64,000 nucleotides of DNA from Streptococcus oralis (GCF_016127915.1 NZ_CP066059.1:1841757-1905756); one strand, 5' to 3'. Counted from the stretch's first letter, positions 27,125 through 37,042 are shown. Program-made: numbers and translations. The notes: generated by a model not told the origin, from the letters alone.

Positions 27125-30100
27125 ATGAAATTTAAAAAATTGTGGTTGTATATTTTGACACCACTCTTAGTTTTGCTTGGCTCGGTTTCTTTAATGAATC
27201 CAGTACAGGCGCAAGATTTGACAGATAAGGTCACATTGTCAAATGTTGAAATACGAAATTCGGGGTCTGGTACAGCTGACGAAACTTTTTGGCATTCTAA
27301 GGGACAAAAAGAGGTACGAGCTCTCTATTATGGGGAGTACAGTTTTCCCAATTTAGGAGCAGGAGAGATAAAGAATGGTGATTATTTCACCGTAAAAGCT
27401 CCAGATGGTCTAGATTTAGTTGACGCTACATTTGAATTAAAGGATAGTGTAAGTGGAGAGGTACTAGGACAAGTTACAGCAAGTAGTGCTACGAAGACAA
27501 TAACCTTTACATTTAATGAAAAAGCTGAAGATAAGCAAGATATTAGAGGGACATTTAATGCTACTTCAATACTAAAAACAACTGGAGAAGTGAATAAAGT
27601 CACGTATCGTTTACCTGGGGGTAAAGAACAAACAATAACCTTTAAACCATCTGGTAGTGATAGCCAAGATGTCCCAGTTGAAGGCGAAATTGGTTATAAG
27701 GGTGGATGGACAAATTCTGATACGGACCATCTAGCCTGGTGGATGCGAATCAATCGTGCTGGCGAAGATTTAACTGGAAAAGTTGTCAAGATAAATGATA
27801 GCATTGACACCAGTAAGGGGTCATTAGCAACTTATCTTGTGGATAGTTTTAAGTTTTTTGAAGCAGAATATAAAACAAAAGACACTAGCAACGCAGATGT
27901 TGTTTCCTCTGGTCATCAATATAAGGTTACGACAGATCCAGCGGTTTATCAAGCAAATCCGGATGATACAGCACTATTAACCCTCAAAAATGGTGGTACT
28001 TCATTTGAACTTTTATTGCCAACCAATACAGGGACCAAAACTTTACGTTTAGAGTATAGTACGACTACTCCTGCAGATGGAACGGAAGTTGTTAACAGTG
28101 CAGGGATAACTTATGATGGTGTCCCTCAGAAAAGTTGGAAATCTTGGGATGGAAAAGACACTGGTAGCACAACTATGAAATCAGGTGTCAAATCCGTTAA
28201 AGGAGCTGGTGCAACTGTTACAGCGGATCTTGCTGGTAAAATTAAAATCACCAAGTATGATGAAGCGGATGCTACTGTGAAGTTAAGTGGCGTTGTCTTT
28301 GAAATTCTTAAGAAGAGTGATAGAACGAAAGTTGCTGAAATTACGACAGATGAACATGGCGTTGCCCTTTCTCCAGTTCTCTCAGAAGGTCAATACATTG
28401 TAAAAGAAAAAGCACCTAAGTCAGGTTATATTGCAAATAGTCAAGAGTTTGAAGTAGAGATGAAAAAAGAGGGTGTTCCTCTAAACATCTCCAACAAACG
28501 CGAGACAGTTGACTTTGAAGCTACTAAGACTTGGGTAGGTGGAAAAGCCTCAGATTATAAGAAAGTTAAGCTCGGTTTGTATGTCCATAAAGAAGGACAG
28601 ACTATTGAGGACTCTAAACCTGTTTCTGGTAGCTATACTCCAGAAGTGACAGAATCCAATGGTGTTTATACTTACAAATGGGCGAAACAACTTCCTAAGT
28701 ATGATGTTGATGGAACAAAATTAATCTACTCTGTTCGTGAGCTTCAAGATACTACTGAACTTCCTTTGAAAGAAGGAGAGAAAGTCGCATCTAACGATCA
28801 TAACTACATCGTCTCTTACAATGCAGACAAGACACAAGTAACCAATACTTATGAGGTTCCAAAAACAAAAGTAACTGCGAATAAAGTCTGGACTGGTGGA
28901 ACAGATAGTGTTCGTCCAAGTCTCTTCTTTAAATTGTATCGTACTCTAGAAGGTGGTACTGAAGAAGCAGTTACAGATGCTGACCAAAAAGAAGTACCTA
29001 AGACAGACGGTGCTGTAGAATGGTCAGATCTTCCTGCGACCGATCAAAATGGTGTGACATATACCTACAGTGTTAAAGAGGTTGATAAAGATGGAAATCC
29101 AGTTACTACAGTTGATGGCTATACCTCAGAACAAACAGCAGGATTGACTGTTACCAATAAGTATGCAGTAAAACCAACTTCAGCCTCTCTTGAAGTGACT
29201 AAGAAGTTGACAGGCCGTGAGTTGAAAGCTGATGAATTTGAGTTCACTTTGACAGACCAGGCTGGTAATGTTGAAACAGCGAAGAATGATGCCAACGGAA
29301 AAGTTAAGTTTAAAGAGTTGACCTTCGATGAAGCAGGCACTTATACTTATAAGATCGCTGAAAAAGCTGGAACTGCTACAGGCATCACGTACGACTCGAA
29401 AACAATCACAGCTACAGTTACTGTAGCGGACAATGGTAAAGGTGCCCTTGAAGCAACTGTTACTTACGACGATGAAAAAGCATTCGAGAACACTTACACT
29501 CCAGCCGGGGCTACAAGTGTAACTCTTGGAGCTAAGAAAGTTCTTGAAGGTAAAACACTTGAAGCAGGCAAATACAGCTTCGAATTGAAGAAAGAAGACG
29601 GTAGTGTTGTCGAAACAGTGACAAACGCTGCCGACGGAACTGTGACCTTCTCACCAATCTCATATGATGAGAGCCAAGTGGGAACTCACCAGTACACTAT
29701 CTCAGAAGTTGCTGGAACTGAAGCAGGAATCACTTATGATAAGACAGTTCAAGAAGTTGAAGTAACGGTTGAAAAAGTAAGTGCGACTGAATTGAAAGCA
29801 ACGGCTTCAAAAGAAGCAAAAGACCTAGTCTTCACAAACAAATACACTCCAGCGAAAACTGAAGTTCCTGTGAAAAAAGAATGGGATGATAAGGACAACC
29901 AAGATGGTAAACGTCCATCTTCTGTCACAGTTAAATTGCTTGCAGATGGTCAAGATACTGGTAAAACACTTGAATTGACTGAAGCAAATGGTTGGGCTGG
30001 AAGCTTCAAAGACCTTGATGCTGATAAAGGTGGCACACCTATTAAGTACACTGTAGTAGAAGTAACTGTTGATGGTTACACTCCTAAGGTTACAGGTGAC

Positions 30101-31444
30101 GCTGCATCAGGATTCACTATCACAAATAGTTATTCTCCAGAAACAGTTGTTGTAAAAGCAACTAAGAACTGGGATGACGCGAATAACCAAGACGGCAAAC
30201 GTCCAACTAAGATTACAATCAATCTTTTAGCAGACGGTCAGAAAGTTGATTCGAAAGAAGTTCAAGCAGCCGCAGACGGAACTTGGACTGTCGAATTCAC
30301 GAAATTAGCAAAATATAAAGCTGGTAAAGAAATCAAATACACTGTAACAGAAGAAGCCGTAGCAGAATACGAATCAACTATTACAGACTTTACCATCACA
30401 AACAAATATGCTCCAAAAGCAATCGACTACAAGGTAACAAAAGTATGGAACGACGCGAACAACCAAGACGGCAAACGTCCTGAGTCCGTAACGGTTCAAC
30501 TTTATAAAAAAGTAGGAGATGCAGATTCAGTAGCTGTTGAAGGTAAGAAATTGACCTTGACAGCTAAGGATAAGACAGACGCTAACACTTGGGTAGCATC
30601 CTTCACCAATCTTCCACAATACGAAGCTGGTAAAGAAATCACTTACTCTATCAAGGAAGTAGACGTACCAGCTGGTTATGAAGCCTCTGTGACTGGTCAG
30701 GTCGTGACAAACACTCACACACCAGAAACAGTCGTTCTTTCAGGAACTAAGGTTTGGAAAGATAACAACAACCAAGACGGCAAACGTGCAGATAAAGTGA
30801 AAGTTCAAATTCTTAACGGCGACAAAGTTGTTCAAGAAATTGAAGTTTCAGAAGCAACTGGTTGGAAGTTCGAATCAAAAGCACTTCCTAAGTATGAAAA
30901 TGGTCAAGAAATCAAGTACACTGTCAAAGAAGTAGCTGTGAAAGAATATACCTCAACAGTTACTACGGACAAAGATGGTAAGTACACAGTTACCAATACA
31001 CATGCTCCAGAGAAAACATCTGTAAAAGGTCATAAGATATGGAAAGATGAAGAGAACAAAGACGGTATCCGTCCAGCATCTATCACAGTGAAACTTCTTG
31101 CCGATGGTCAAGACACTGGTAAGACTGCGGTAGCCTCAGAAGCAACTGGTTGGACTTATGAGTTCACAGACCTTGATCGTTATAAAGACGGCCAAGCAAT
31201 CGAATACTCTGTAGTAGAAGTTCCAGTTGAAGGTTATTCATCTAAAGTAGAAGGCTTCAATATCACAAATACACACACTCCTGAAAAACCAACACCAGGT
31301 AAACCAAATGAACCAGGAAAACCAGGTCCAAAACCTCAACTTCCTAACACTGGTGAAAAAGCATCTAACGCAGCAGTAGTTGCAGGACTTGCTTTGATGG
31401 CAGTGACTGGTGGATTGTACTTTGTAAGCCGTAAAAATAAATAA
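27125..31444 (+). CDS. LPXTG-anchored Cna-type repeat adhesin
   Basis: A 1439-residue cell-wall protein: signal peptide (residues 1-30, ending VQAQ), a Cna-like collagen-binding region (~35-340), a SpaA/prealbumin-like domain (~369-457), two Cna-B-like domains (~462-685), two pilin isopeptide-linker domains (~686-910, marked by VTKKLTGREL and AKKVLEGKTL), five Cna-B repeats starting near 912, 1008, 1100, 1203 and 1298 with the signature W-D-x-x-NQDGKRP, a Pro/Gly-rich wall spacer, and LPNTG at ~1406 with a hydrophobic segment and RKNK tail for sortase A. No YSIRK motif. The ligand is inferred only from family resemblance. The ribosome site is AAAGGAA. Confidence 0.9.
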   Translation: MKFKKLWLYILTPLLVLLGSVSLMNPVQAQDLTDKVTLSNVEIRNSGSGTADETFWHSKGQKEVRALYYGEYSFPNLGAGEIKNGDYFTVKAPDGLDLVDATFELKDSVSGEVLGQVTASSATKTITFTFNEKAEDKQDIRGTFNATSILKTTGEVNKVTYRLPGGKEQTITFKPSGSDSQDVPVEGEIGYKGGWTNSDTDHLAWWMRINRAGEDLTGKVVKINDSIDTSKGSLATYLVDSFKFFEAEYKTKDTSNADVVSSGHQYKVTTDPAVYQANPDDTALLTLKNGGTSFELLLPTNTGTKTLRLEYSTTTPADGTEVVNSAGITYDGVPQKSWKSWDGKDTGSTTMKSGVKSVKGAGATVTADLAGKIKITKYDEADATVKLSGVVFEILKKSDRTKVAEITTDEHGVALSPVLSEGQYIVKEKAPKSGYIANSQEFEVEMKKEGVPLNISNKRETVDFEATKTWVGGKASDYKKVKLGLYVHKEGQTIEDSKPVSGSYTPEVTESNGVYTYKWAKQLPKYDVDGTKLIYSVRELQDTTELPLKEGEKVASNDHNYIVSYNADKTQVTNTYEVPKTKVTANKVWTGGTDSVRPSLFFKLYRTLEGGTEEAVTDADQKEVPKTDGAVEWSDLPATDQNGVTYTYSVKEVDKDGNPVTTVDGYTSEQTAGLTVTNKYAVKPTSASLEVTKKLTGRELKADEFEFTLTDQAGNVETAKNDANGKVKFKELTFDEAGTYTYKIAEKAGTATGITYDSKTITATVTVADNGKGALEATVTYDDEKAFENTYTPAGATSVTLGAKKVLEGKTLEAGKYSFELKKEDGSVVETVTNAADGTVTFSPISYDESQVGTHQYTISEVAGTEAGITYDKTVQEVEVTVEKVSATELKATASKEAKDLVFTNKYTPAKTEVPVKKEWDDKDNQDGKRPSSVTVKLLADGQDTGKTLELTEANGWAGSFKDLDADKGGTPIKYTVVEVTVDGYTPKVTGDAASGFTITNSYSPETVVVKATKNWDDANNQDGKRPTKITINLLADGQKVDSKEVQAAADGTWTVEFTKLAKYKAGKEIKYTVTEEAVAEYESTITDFTITNKYAPKAIDYKVTKVWNDANNQDGKRPESVTVQLYKKVGDADSVAVEGKKLTLTAKDKTDANTWVASFTNLPQYEAGKEITYSIKEVDVPAGYEASVTGQVVTNTHTPETVVLSGTKVWKDNNNQDGKRADKVKVQILNGDKVVQEIEVSEATGWKFESKALPKYENGQEIKYTVKEVAVKEYTSTVTTDKDGKYTVTNTHAPEKTSVKGHKIWKDEENKDGIRPASITVKLLADGQDTGKTAVASEATGWTYEFTDLDRYKDGQAIEYSVVEVPVEGYSSKVEGFNITNTHTPEKPTPGKPNEPGKPGPKPQLPNTGEKASNAAVVAGLALMAVTGGLYFVSRKNK

Positions 31445-31499
31445 TCTCTAAAAGAGAGTTAATTTTCAGTTAGTTCTTAGAAAGTAATTGGAAAGGAAA

Positions 31500-31534
31500 T
31501 AGTCCAGAACAATTGTTCTGGACTATTCTTTTAT
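31500..31534. terminator. Bidirectional terminator after adhesin
   Basis: A perfect 26-base palindrome centred at 31512/31513 (arm TAGTCCAGAACAA), followed by TTCTTTT and preceded by an A-rich run. It also serves the convergent bioY. Confidence 0.8.
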
Positions 31535-32067
31535 CTTGAAAAATATGGAAGGCTTTTCAATCTTTCGAGTAGGGGACGACCAATGAAACTAATGGCAATG
31601 ATCTTACCAAGGTCAGGGAGGATAAAAGGAAGGACACCAACAGCTAGTGCTTTGTCAAGGGGCATCCCAGCAAGGAAGTGGAGGCTGAGAATACCTCCGA
31701 CAAAGACGAGGGAGTCACCCAAGAGGTTGGCTAGGAAAATGCGAATATAGCCACTATTTTGATGGATGAGATAAGATGTAAGTCCAGCATAGACAAGGTC
31801 GAACCAAAGATAGCCTGCACTTGGACCGACTAAAACGTGAAATCCAGCTCCTCCCCCCGCAAAAACAGGTAAACCAATGGCACCCAGCAGGAGATAGAGA
31901 GCTACAGATAGAACAGCTTCTCTGGGTCTAAAAATAGTAGCAATCAGACCGATCGCAAAGTTTTGCAGAGTGAAGGGGACAGGACCGATAGGGAGACTGA
32001 TTTGTGCCAAAACGGCGATGAGAGCCGCACCGATAGCAGGGAGAGCATAGATATGAGCTTTTTTCAA
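31531..32067 (-). CDS. bioY: Biotin transporter BioY (ECF S-component)
   Basis: The membrane-embedded biotin-binding subunit of an energy-coupling-factor transporter. The 178-residue protein has six predicted helices and the BioY motifs GPVPFTLQNFA, GAGFHVLVGPSAGYL and FILPDLGKI. The start codon is TTG (32067-32065), supported by GAGG nine bases upstream and no nearby ATG. The shared ECF ATPases and T-component are encoded elsewhere. A promoter with an overlapping palindrome lies upstream. Confidence 0.93.
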   Translation of the reverse strand: MKKAHIYALPAIGAALIAVLAQISLPIGPVPFTLQNFAIGLIATIFRPREAVLSVALYLLLGAIGLPVFAGGGAGFHVLVGPSAGYLWFDLVYAGLTSYLIHQNSGYIRIFLANLLGDSLVFVGGILSLHFLAGMPLDKALAVGVLPFILPDLGKIIAISFIGRPLLERLKSLPYFSR

Positions 32068-32090
32068 AACTGTTAACCTCTTTTCAAATT

Positions 32091-32127
32091 ATAGTAACTA
32101 TTATACTAATTCAGAAGAAAAAGTCAA
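32091..32127 (-). promoter_or_regulatory. bioY promoter with overlapping palindrome
   Basis: Reverse strand TTGACT (32127-32122), 16-base spacer, TATAAT (32105-32100). The palindrome ATAGT-T-ACTAT (32101-32091) overlaps the end of the -10 and the start site, a position typical of a repressor operator; a biotin-responsive repressor such as BirA is a guess. Confidence 0.55.
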
Positions 32128-32180
32128 CCTATTTTTTATAACGAGGTAACAATTTTGTAACATCCGATTTTGCAAGTGAA

Positions 32181-32202
32181 AAGAGACCTCAAGAGGTCTC
32201 TT
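32181..32202. terminator. Terminator after gor
   Basis: AAGAGACCTC/GAGGTCTCTT inverted repeat with T-rich flanks on both strands, immediately after the gor stop. Confidence 0.7.
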
Positions 32203-32209
32203 TCGATAA

Positions 32210-33556
32210 TTAGCGCATGGTCACAAATTCTTCTGAGGCAGTTGGGTGGATAGCTACTGTAGCATCAAAGTCCGCCTTGGTTGCTCCCATCTTGATAGCA
32301 ACAGCGAATCCTTGAATCATCTCATCCACTCCGTAACCAAGTCCGTGTAGGCCAACAACTTTTTCGTCTGCACCGGCAGTGATGAGTTTGAAGCGAGATT
32401 CTTGACGATGGCTTGTAACGGCAGAGTACATAGATACAAAGCTTGACTTGTAGACTTTGATGTTATCTTGGCCGTATTCTTTGATAGCTTGATCCTCGGT
32501 CAAACCGACGGTTCCGATAGCAGGATGGGAGAAGACAACAGTAGGGATAGTCGTGTAGTCCATCTTGGCATTTGTTTTTCCATTAAAGAGACGTTCAGAT
32601 AGGGTACGTCCTGCCTTGATGGCTACGGGGGTAAGTTCTTTCTCACCAGTAACATCTCCAAGAGCATAGATGCCATCTACAACTGTATTTTGGTATTCAT
32701 CCACTTGGATAAATCCACGTTCGTTGAGTGTAACTCCAACCTTTTCTAACTCAAGTCTGTCTACATTTGGACGGCGTCCAGTAGCCCAGATAACTTGGCT
32801 GGCAGTGTGACTAGAACCGTCTTCGAAATGAATGGTAATCCCTTGCTCCGTTTTTTCGAGCTTGACGGGTACCTTATGTGTGTGCAAAGGTAGACCTGTT
32901 TTTTCCATTTCGTTGACGAGACCTTCCACGATGAAGCTGTCAAAACCACGCAAGGGACGATCGCGGCGGACAAACAAATCCGTTTTTACTCCAAGTGCAT
33001 GGAGAACACCTGCTAATTCAATGGCGATATAGCCAGCACCAAGAATCGCAACGGAGTCAGGAAGTTGCTCCCAAGCAAAGACATCGTCAGAGCTACCACC
33101 AAGTTCAGCTCCAGGAATAGTTGGGATGCTTGGACGAGCTCCAGTAGCGATCACGATATGCTTGGCACGAATCAATTCGCCATTAACGCTGACGGTGTGG
33201 GCATCAACAAAATGAGCACGACCTTCAATCAAATCAACACCATTGCGTTTGAAACTTCCATCATAAGATGAGCGAGCACGGTCGATGTAGGCTTCACGGT
33301 TTTGACGAAGTTTAGCAAAATCAAATTGAACATCTGAACTTGTAAAACCATAGTCAGGGCCGTAGTGGTGGAAGCTTTCAGCGATTTGCGCTCCATACCA
33401 CATGATTTTTTTAGGAACACAGCCAACGTTGACACAAGTTCCACCTAATTTTTTCTCTTCAATAACAGCTGCTTTAGCACCGTGTTCGCCAGCTCGGTTC
33501 ATAGTGGCAATGCCGCCGCTTCCTCCACCGATGGCGATGATATCATATTCTCTCAT
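32210..33556 (-). CDS. gor: Glutathione-disulfide reductase
   Basis: An FAD/NADPH flavoenzyme that regenerates reduced glutathione, important for oxidative and metal stress. The 448-residue protein has the FAD loop IGGGSGGIA at residues 9-17, the redox disulfide [13 protein letters not shown] near 40, the NADPH loop [11 protein letters not shown] near 172, and the C-terminal His-Glu pair in AIHPTASEE. The ATG at 33556 follows AAGGAGTTTTCA and fits the family start; an open frame to 33697 is rejected. Its own promoter lies at 33614-33586. Confidence 0.95.
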   Translation of the reverse strand: MREYDIIAIGGGSGGIATMNRAGEHGAKAAVIEEKKLGGTCVNVGCVPKKIMWYGAQIAESFHHYGPDYGFTSSDVQFDFAKLRQNREAYIDRARSSYDGSFKRNGVDLIEGRAHFVDAHTVSVNGELIRAKHIVIATGARPSIPTIPGAELGGSSDDVFAWEQLPDSVAILGAGYIAIELAGVLHALGVKTDLFVRRDRPLRGFDSFIVEGLVNEMEKTGLPLHTHKVPVKLEKTEQGITIHFEDGSSHTASQVIWATGRRPNVDRLELEKVGVTLNERGFIQVDEYQNTVVDGIYALGDVTGEKELTPVAIKAGRTLSERLFNGKTNAKMDYTTIPTVVFSHPAIGTVGLTEDQAIKEYGQDNIKVYKSSFVSMYSAVTSHRQESRFKLITAGADEKVVGLHGLGYGVDEMIQGFAVAIKMGATKADFDATVAIHPTASEEFVTMR

Positions 33557-33585
33557 TGAAAACTCCTTATAGCTTTGATAGTCAT

Positions 33586-33614
33586 ATTCTATCGTTTTTA
33601 CTATTTGAATGCAA
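33586..33614 (-). promoter_or_regulatory. gor promoter
   Basis: Reverse strand TTGCAT (33614-33609), 17-base spacer, TAGAAT (33591-33586). Confidence 0.65.
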
Positions 33615-33725
33615 AAATCTGCTACGGTAAAAAAATTATAAAAACGCTTGCCAAATTCAAAAAGATATTGTATTCTATATCTAGAACAATAACCCAATAA
33701 ACGAATACCGAACGAAATAATGATC

Positions 33726-33786
33726 CTGAATTGTCATTGTTTCCATCTGAACTGTCATTGTTTGGACTTGGTGTTTCTGATATAAT
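33726..33786 (+). promoter_or_regulatory. Efflux operon promoter with two direct repeats
   Basis: CTGAATTGTCATTGTTT (33726-33742) and CTGAACTGTCATTGTTT (33747-33763) are 16/17 identical with a 21-base period (two helical turns). The second overlaps the weak -35 TTGTTT (33758-33763); TGA-TATAAT follows at 33778-33786 after a 17-base spacer. The layout is that of an activator-dependent promoter, such as one used by a LytTR-type response regulator. Confidence 0.65.
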
Positions 33787-33822
33787 GGTTTTTGTAAGGC
33801 AAAAGAATAAAGGAGTTTAAAT

Positions 33823-35007
33823 ATGAAAAGAAATAAGAAGGCGAAAAAATGGCAATTATACACAGCGATTGGTGTTGCCAGTGCTATTGTTATCGGTGCT
33901 GCAGGGATTCTGATTTTTAGACAACCATCCCAGTCAGCAGTCAAGGAGGAAACCTCTCATATCGTTACTGCTAAGGAAGGTTCGGTTGCTTCATCGGTTC
34001 TCTTGTCAGGTACGGTTACAGCAAAAAATGAACAATACGTTTATTTTGATGCTAGTAAGGGAGATTTAGATGAAATTCTCGTTTCGGTTGGGGACAAGGT
34101 CGAAGAAGGGCAAGCTTTGGTCAAATACAGCAGTGCAGATGCTCAAGCTGCCTACGATGCAGCTGATCGTGCAGTTGCAAAAGCAGACCGTCATATCGAG
34201 GAGTTAAACAAAGCTCGTGAAAATGCAGCAGCTGCGCCGGCTTCCCCACAAGTTCCAACAGAAGCTGGACTTCCAGAACAAGCGCAAGCAGCGACTTCTT
34301 CAGTATCCTCTATCGACTCTCAAATCAGTGATGCCAAGGATAACCGTGCAGATGCTGTAGCTCAGCTCAACAAGGCTCAAGCTCAGCTAGATGCTGCAAC
34401 TGTCCTCAGTACATTAGAAGGGACTGTAGTTGAAGTTAATCGTAATGTTTCCAAATCGCCAACAGGTAATAGCCAAGTGGTGGTTCATGTCGTAAGTAAT
34501 GAAAACTTGCAGGTCAAAGGGGAGTTGTCTGAATACAACCTTGCTAACCTCTCTGTAGGGCAAGAAGTTACCTTTACTTCGAAGGTTTACCAAGATAAGA
34601 GCTGGACAGGAAAAATCAGCTATATTTCTGATTATCCTAAAAACAATGGAGAAGCAGCAAATGCAGCCCTTGGAGGAAATACTGGATCTAAGTACCCTTA
34701 TACTGTTGATGTGACTAGCGATATCGGTGAGTTGAAACAAGGCTTCTCTGTCAGTGTGGAAGTCAAAAACAAGAGTAAGGCCATCCTTGTTCCTTTGACA
34801 AGTGTTGTTACCGAAAATGACAAAAACTATGTCTGGCTCGTTGACGACCAGAAAAAAGCCAAGAAAGTGGAAGTTACTTTGGGGAATGCGGATGCAGACA
34901 ACCAAGAAATTACTTCAGGTTTGACAGACGGTGCCAAGGTCATCAGTAATCCAACATCTTCCTTGGAAGAAGGAAAAGAGGTGAAGGCTGATGAAGAAAC
35001 TAATTAG
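33823..35007 (+). CDS. Membrane fusion protein of efflux system (HlyD/MacA family)
   Basis: A 394-residue periplasmic-adaptor-type protein anchored by one N-terminal helix (residues 11-29). It has the biotinyl-lipoyl-like region (VASSVLLSGTVTAKNEQYVYFDASKGDLDEILV), a coiled-coil arm (~105-195, Ala/Gln/Lys-rich) and a beta-barrel domain. In Gram-positives such proteins pair with MacB-like ABC proteins to export peptides or resist antimicrobial peptides. GGAG precedes the ATG; its stop overlaps the ATPase gene. Confidence 0.88.
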   Translation: MKRNKKAKKWQLYTAIGVASAIVIGAAGILIFRQPSQSAVKEETSHIVTAKEGSVASSVLLSGTVTAKNEQYVYFDASKGDLDEILVSVGDKVEEGQALVKYSSADAQAAYDAADRAVAKADRHIEELNKARENAAAAPASPQVPTEAGLPEQAQAATSSVSSIDSQISDAKDNRADAVAQLNKAQAQLDAATVLSTLEGTVVEVNRNVSKSPTGNSQVVVHVVSNENLQVKGELSEYNLANLSVGQEVTFTSKVYQDKSWTGKISYISDYPKNNGEAANAALGGNTGSKYPYTVDVTSDIGELKQGFSVSVEVKNKSKAILVPLTSVVTENDKNYVWLVDDQKKAKKVEVTLGNADADNQEITSGLTDGAKVISNPTSSLEEGKEVKADEETN

Positions 35008-35692
35008 TCTCAAAAATATCTGTAGGAGTTATCGAAATGGTGACCAAGAACTGCAGGTCCTAAAAAATATTAACTTAGAAGTTCAAGAAGGTGAGTTTGT
35101 CGCCATTATGGGACCGTCTGGTTCTGGTAAGTCTACCTTGATGAATACCATCGGAATGTTGGATACACCAACCAGTGGAGAGTACTACCTTGAAGGGCAA
35201 GAAGTTGCAGGTCTTGGAGAGAAACAGCTTGCCAAGGTCCGCAACCAGCAAATCGGCTTTGTCTTTCAGCAGTTCTTTCTCTTGTCCAAACTCAATGCAC
35301 TTCAAAACGTCGAGTTGCCCTTGATTTACGCTGGTGTTTCGGCTTCCAAACGTCGGAAATTGGCGGAGGAATTTTTGGAAAAAGTTGAGCTGACGGAGCG
35401 CAGTCATCATTTGCCTTCTGAGTTATCAGGTGGTCAAAAGCAACGTGTAGCGATTGCACGTGCCTTGGTAAATAATCCCTCTATCATCCTAGCTGACGAA
35501 CCGACAGGAGCTTTGGATACCAAGACGGGAAACCAAATCATGCAGTTGTTGGTGGAGTTAAACAAGGAAGGGAAAACCATTATCATGGTCACGCATGAAC
35601 CTGAGATTGCTGCCTATGCCAAACGCCAAATTGTCATTCGTGATGGTGTCATCTCGTCTGACAGTGCTCAGGTAGAAAAGGAGGAAAACTAG
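34991..35692 (+). CDS. ABC transporter ATPase, MacB-type
   Basis: A 233-residue ATPase with Walker A GPSGSGKST (near residue 39), signature LSGGQKQRVAIARA and Walker B LADEPTGALD, the LolD/MacB subgroup that powers mechanotransmission transporters. Its start overlaps the adaptor gene by 17 bases and the permease ATG follows its stop directly, so the three are one operon. GTGAAGG-type sites inside the upstream gene suggest coupled translation. Confidence 0.93.
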   Translation: MKKLISLKNICRSYRNGDQELQVLKNINLEVQEGEFVAIMGPSGSGKSTLMNTIGMLDTPTSGEYYLEGQEVAGLGEKQLAKVRNQQIGFVFQQFFLLSKLNALQNVELPLIYAGVSASKRRKLAEEFLEKVELTERSHHLPSELSGGQKQRVAIARALVNNPSIILADEPTGALDTKTGNQIMQLLVELNKEGKTIIMVTHEPEIAAYAKRQIVIRDGVISSDSAQVEKEEN

Positions 35693-36952
35693 ATGCAGAA
35701 TCTGAAATTTGCCTTTTCATCCATCATGGCACACAAGATGCGTTCCTTCCTGACTATGATTGGGATTATCATCGGAGTTTCGTCTGTCGTTGTCATCATG
35801 GCTCTGGGAGACTCCATGTCTCGTCAGGTCAATAAAAACATGACCAAATCACAGAAGGATATCCATGTCTTTTTCTCACCTATCAAGAGCAAGGATGGCT
35901 CCTTTACGCAGAAACAATCCGCTTTGACAGTCAGTGGGAAAGAAGAGGATGTTCATGTTGAACCACCAAAACCACTAGAATCCTGGGTCAAGGAAGCTGC
36001 CAAACTCAAAGGAGTAGACAGTTACTATGTCACCAACTCGACCAACGTTACCTTATCTTATAAGGATAAGAAGGTTGAACGAGCGACTCTGACAGGCGGA
36101 AATAGCACCTACATGAACGCAGTTGAAAATGAAATCGTTGCGGGTAGAAGTCTGAGACCGCAAGACTATAAGGAATTTGCTAGTGTGATTTTGTTGGATG
36201 AAGAACTAGCCAAAAGTTTGTTTGATAGTCCAGAAGCTGCGGTTAATCAAATCATCTCTGTTAATGAATTTAGTTACCGTGTGATTGGCGTTTATACTAG
36301 CAATGAAGCTAAAACTGCTAAAGCCTTTGGGATTGGTGGTCTTCCAATTACGACCAATATCTCTCTCGCAGCCAATTTTAATACTGATGAAATCTCGAAC
36401 ATCGTCTTTCGTGTCAATGATACTAGTCTAACGCAGACCTTGGGTCCGGAGTTGGCTCGAAAACTGACTGAGATTGCAGGTCTTCAACAAGGAGAGTACC
36501 AAGTTGCGGACGCAACTGCTGCCTTCCAAGAAGTGCAACAACTCTTTGGTTTTATGACCACCATTATCAGTGCCATCGCAGGAATCTCTCTCTTTGTCGG
36601 GGGAACTGGTGTTATGAATATCATGCTGGTTTCGGTGACAGAACGCACGCGTGAGATTGGTCTGCGGAAAGCTCTCGGAGCTACACGGGCTAATATCTTA
36701 GTTCAGTTTTTGATTGAGTCTATGATCTTGACCCTGCTTGGTGGAGTCATCGGTCTTGGGATTGCTGCTGGAATGACTATGTTAGCTGGAGTATTGCTTC
36801 AAAACATGATTGCAGGTATCGAAGTTGGGGTTTCCCTCCCAATCGCTCTCTTTAGCTTGGCTGTGTCAGCAAGTGTCGGTATGATATTTGGAGTCTTACC
36901 AGCCAATAAAGCCTCTAAGCTTGATCCGATTGAAGCCCTTCGTTATGAATAA
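35693..36952 (+). CDS. ABC transporter permease, MacB/FtsX family
   Basis: A 419-residue permease with the MacB layout: helix 1 at residues ~17-42, a large extracellular MacB periplasmic core domain (~45-285), and three C-terminal helices (~285-310, 340-368, 380-400) with the motif RTREIGLRKALGATR between them. It ends LDPIEALRYE, the conserved MacB tail. Works with the upstream adaptor and ATPase; AGGAG precedes its start. Confidence 0.93.
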   Translation: MQNLKFAFSSIMAHKMRSFLTMIGIIIGVSSVVVIMALGDSMSRQVNKNMTKSQKDIHVFFSPIKSKDGSFTQKQSALTVSGKEEDVHVEPPKPLESWVKEAAKLKGVDSYYVTNSTNVTLSYKDKKVERATLTGGNSTYMNAVENEIVAGRSLRPQDYKEFASVILLDEELAKSLFDSPEAAVNQIISVNEFSYRVIGVYTSNEAKTAKAFGIGGLPITTNISLAANFNTDEISNIVFRVNDTSLTQTLGPELARKLTEIAGLQQGEYQVADATAAFQEVQQLFGFMTTIISAIAGISLFVGGTGVMNIMLVSVTERTREIGLRKALGATRANILVQFLIESMILTLLGGVIGLGIAAGMTMLAGVLLQNMIAGIEVGVSLPIALFSLAVSASVGMIFGVLPANKASKLDPIEALRYE

Positions 36953-36966
36953 GATATAGAACAGAA

Positions 36967-36999
36967 AAAACAAGATGGACACTTGTCTATCTTGTTTTT
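36967..36999 (+). terminator. Terminator after efflux operon
   Basis: AAAACAAGATGGAC/GTCTATCTTGTTTT stem (one G-U pair), ACTT loop, T-tract. Confidence 0.85.
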
Positions 37000-37033
37000 A
37001 TATGGATTTTCCTATCGAAAATCACTAAAAATA

Positions 37034-37042
37034 TGATATAAT
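37034..37042 (+). promoter_or_regulatory. metG promoter, extended -10
   Basis: TGATATAAT, 45 bases before the metG ATG. No T-box leader fits into this short upstream region. Confidence 0.65.
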
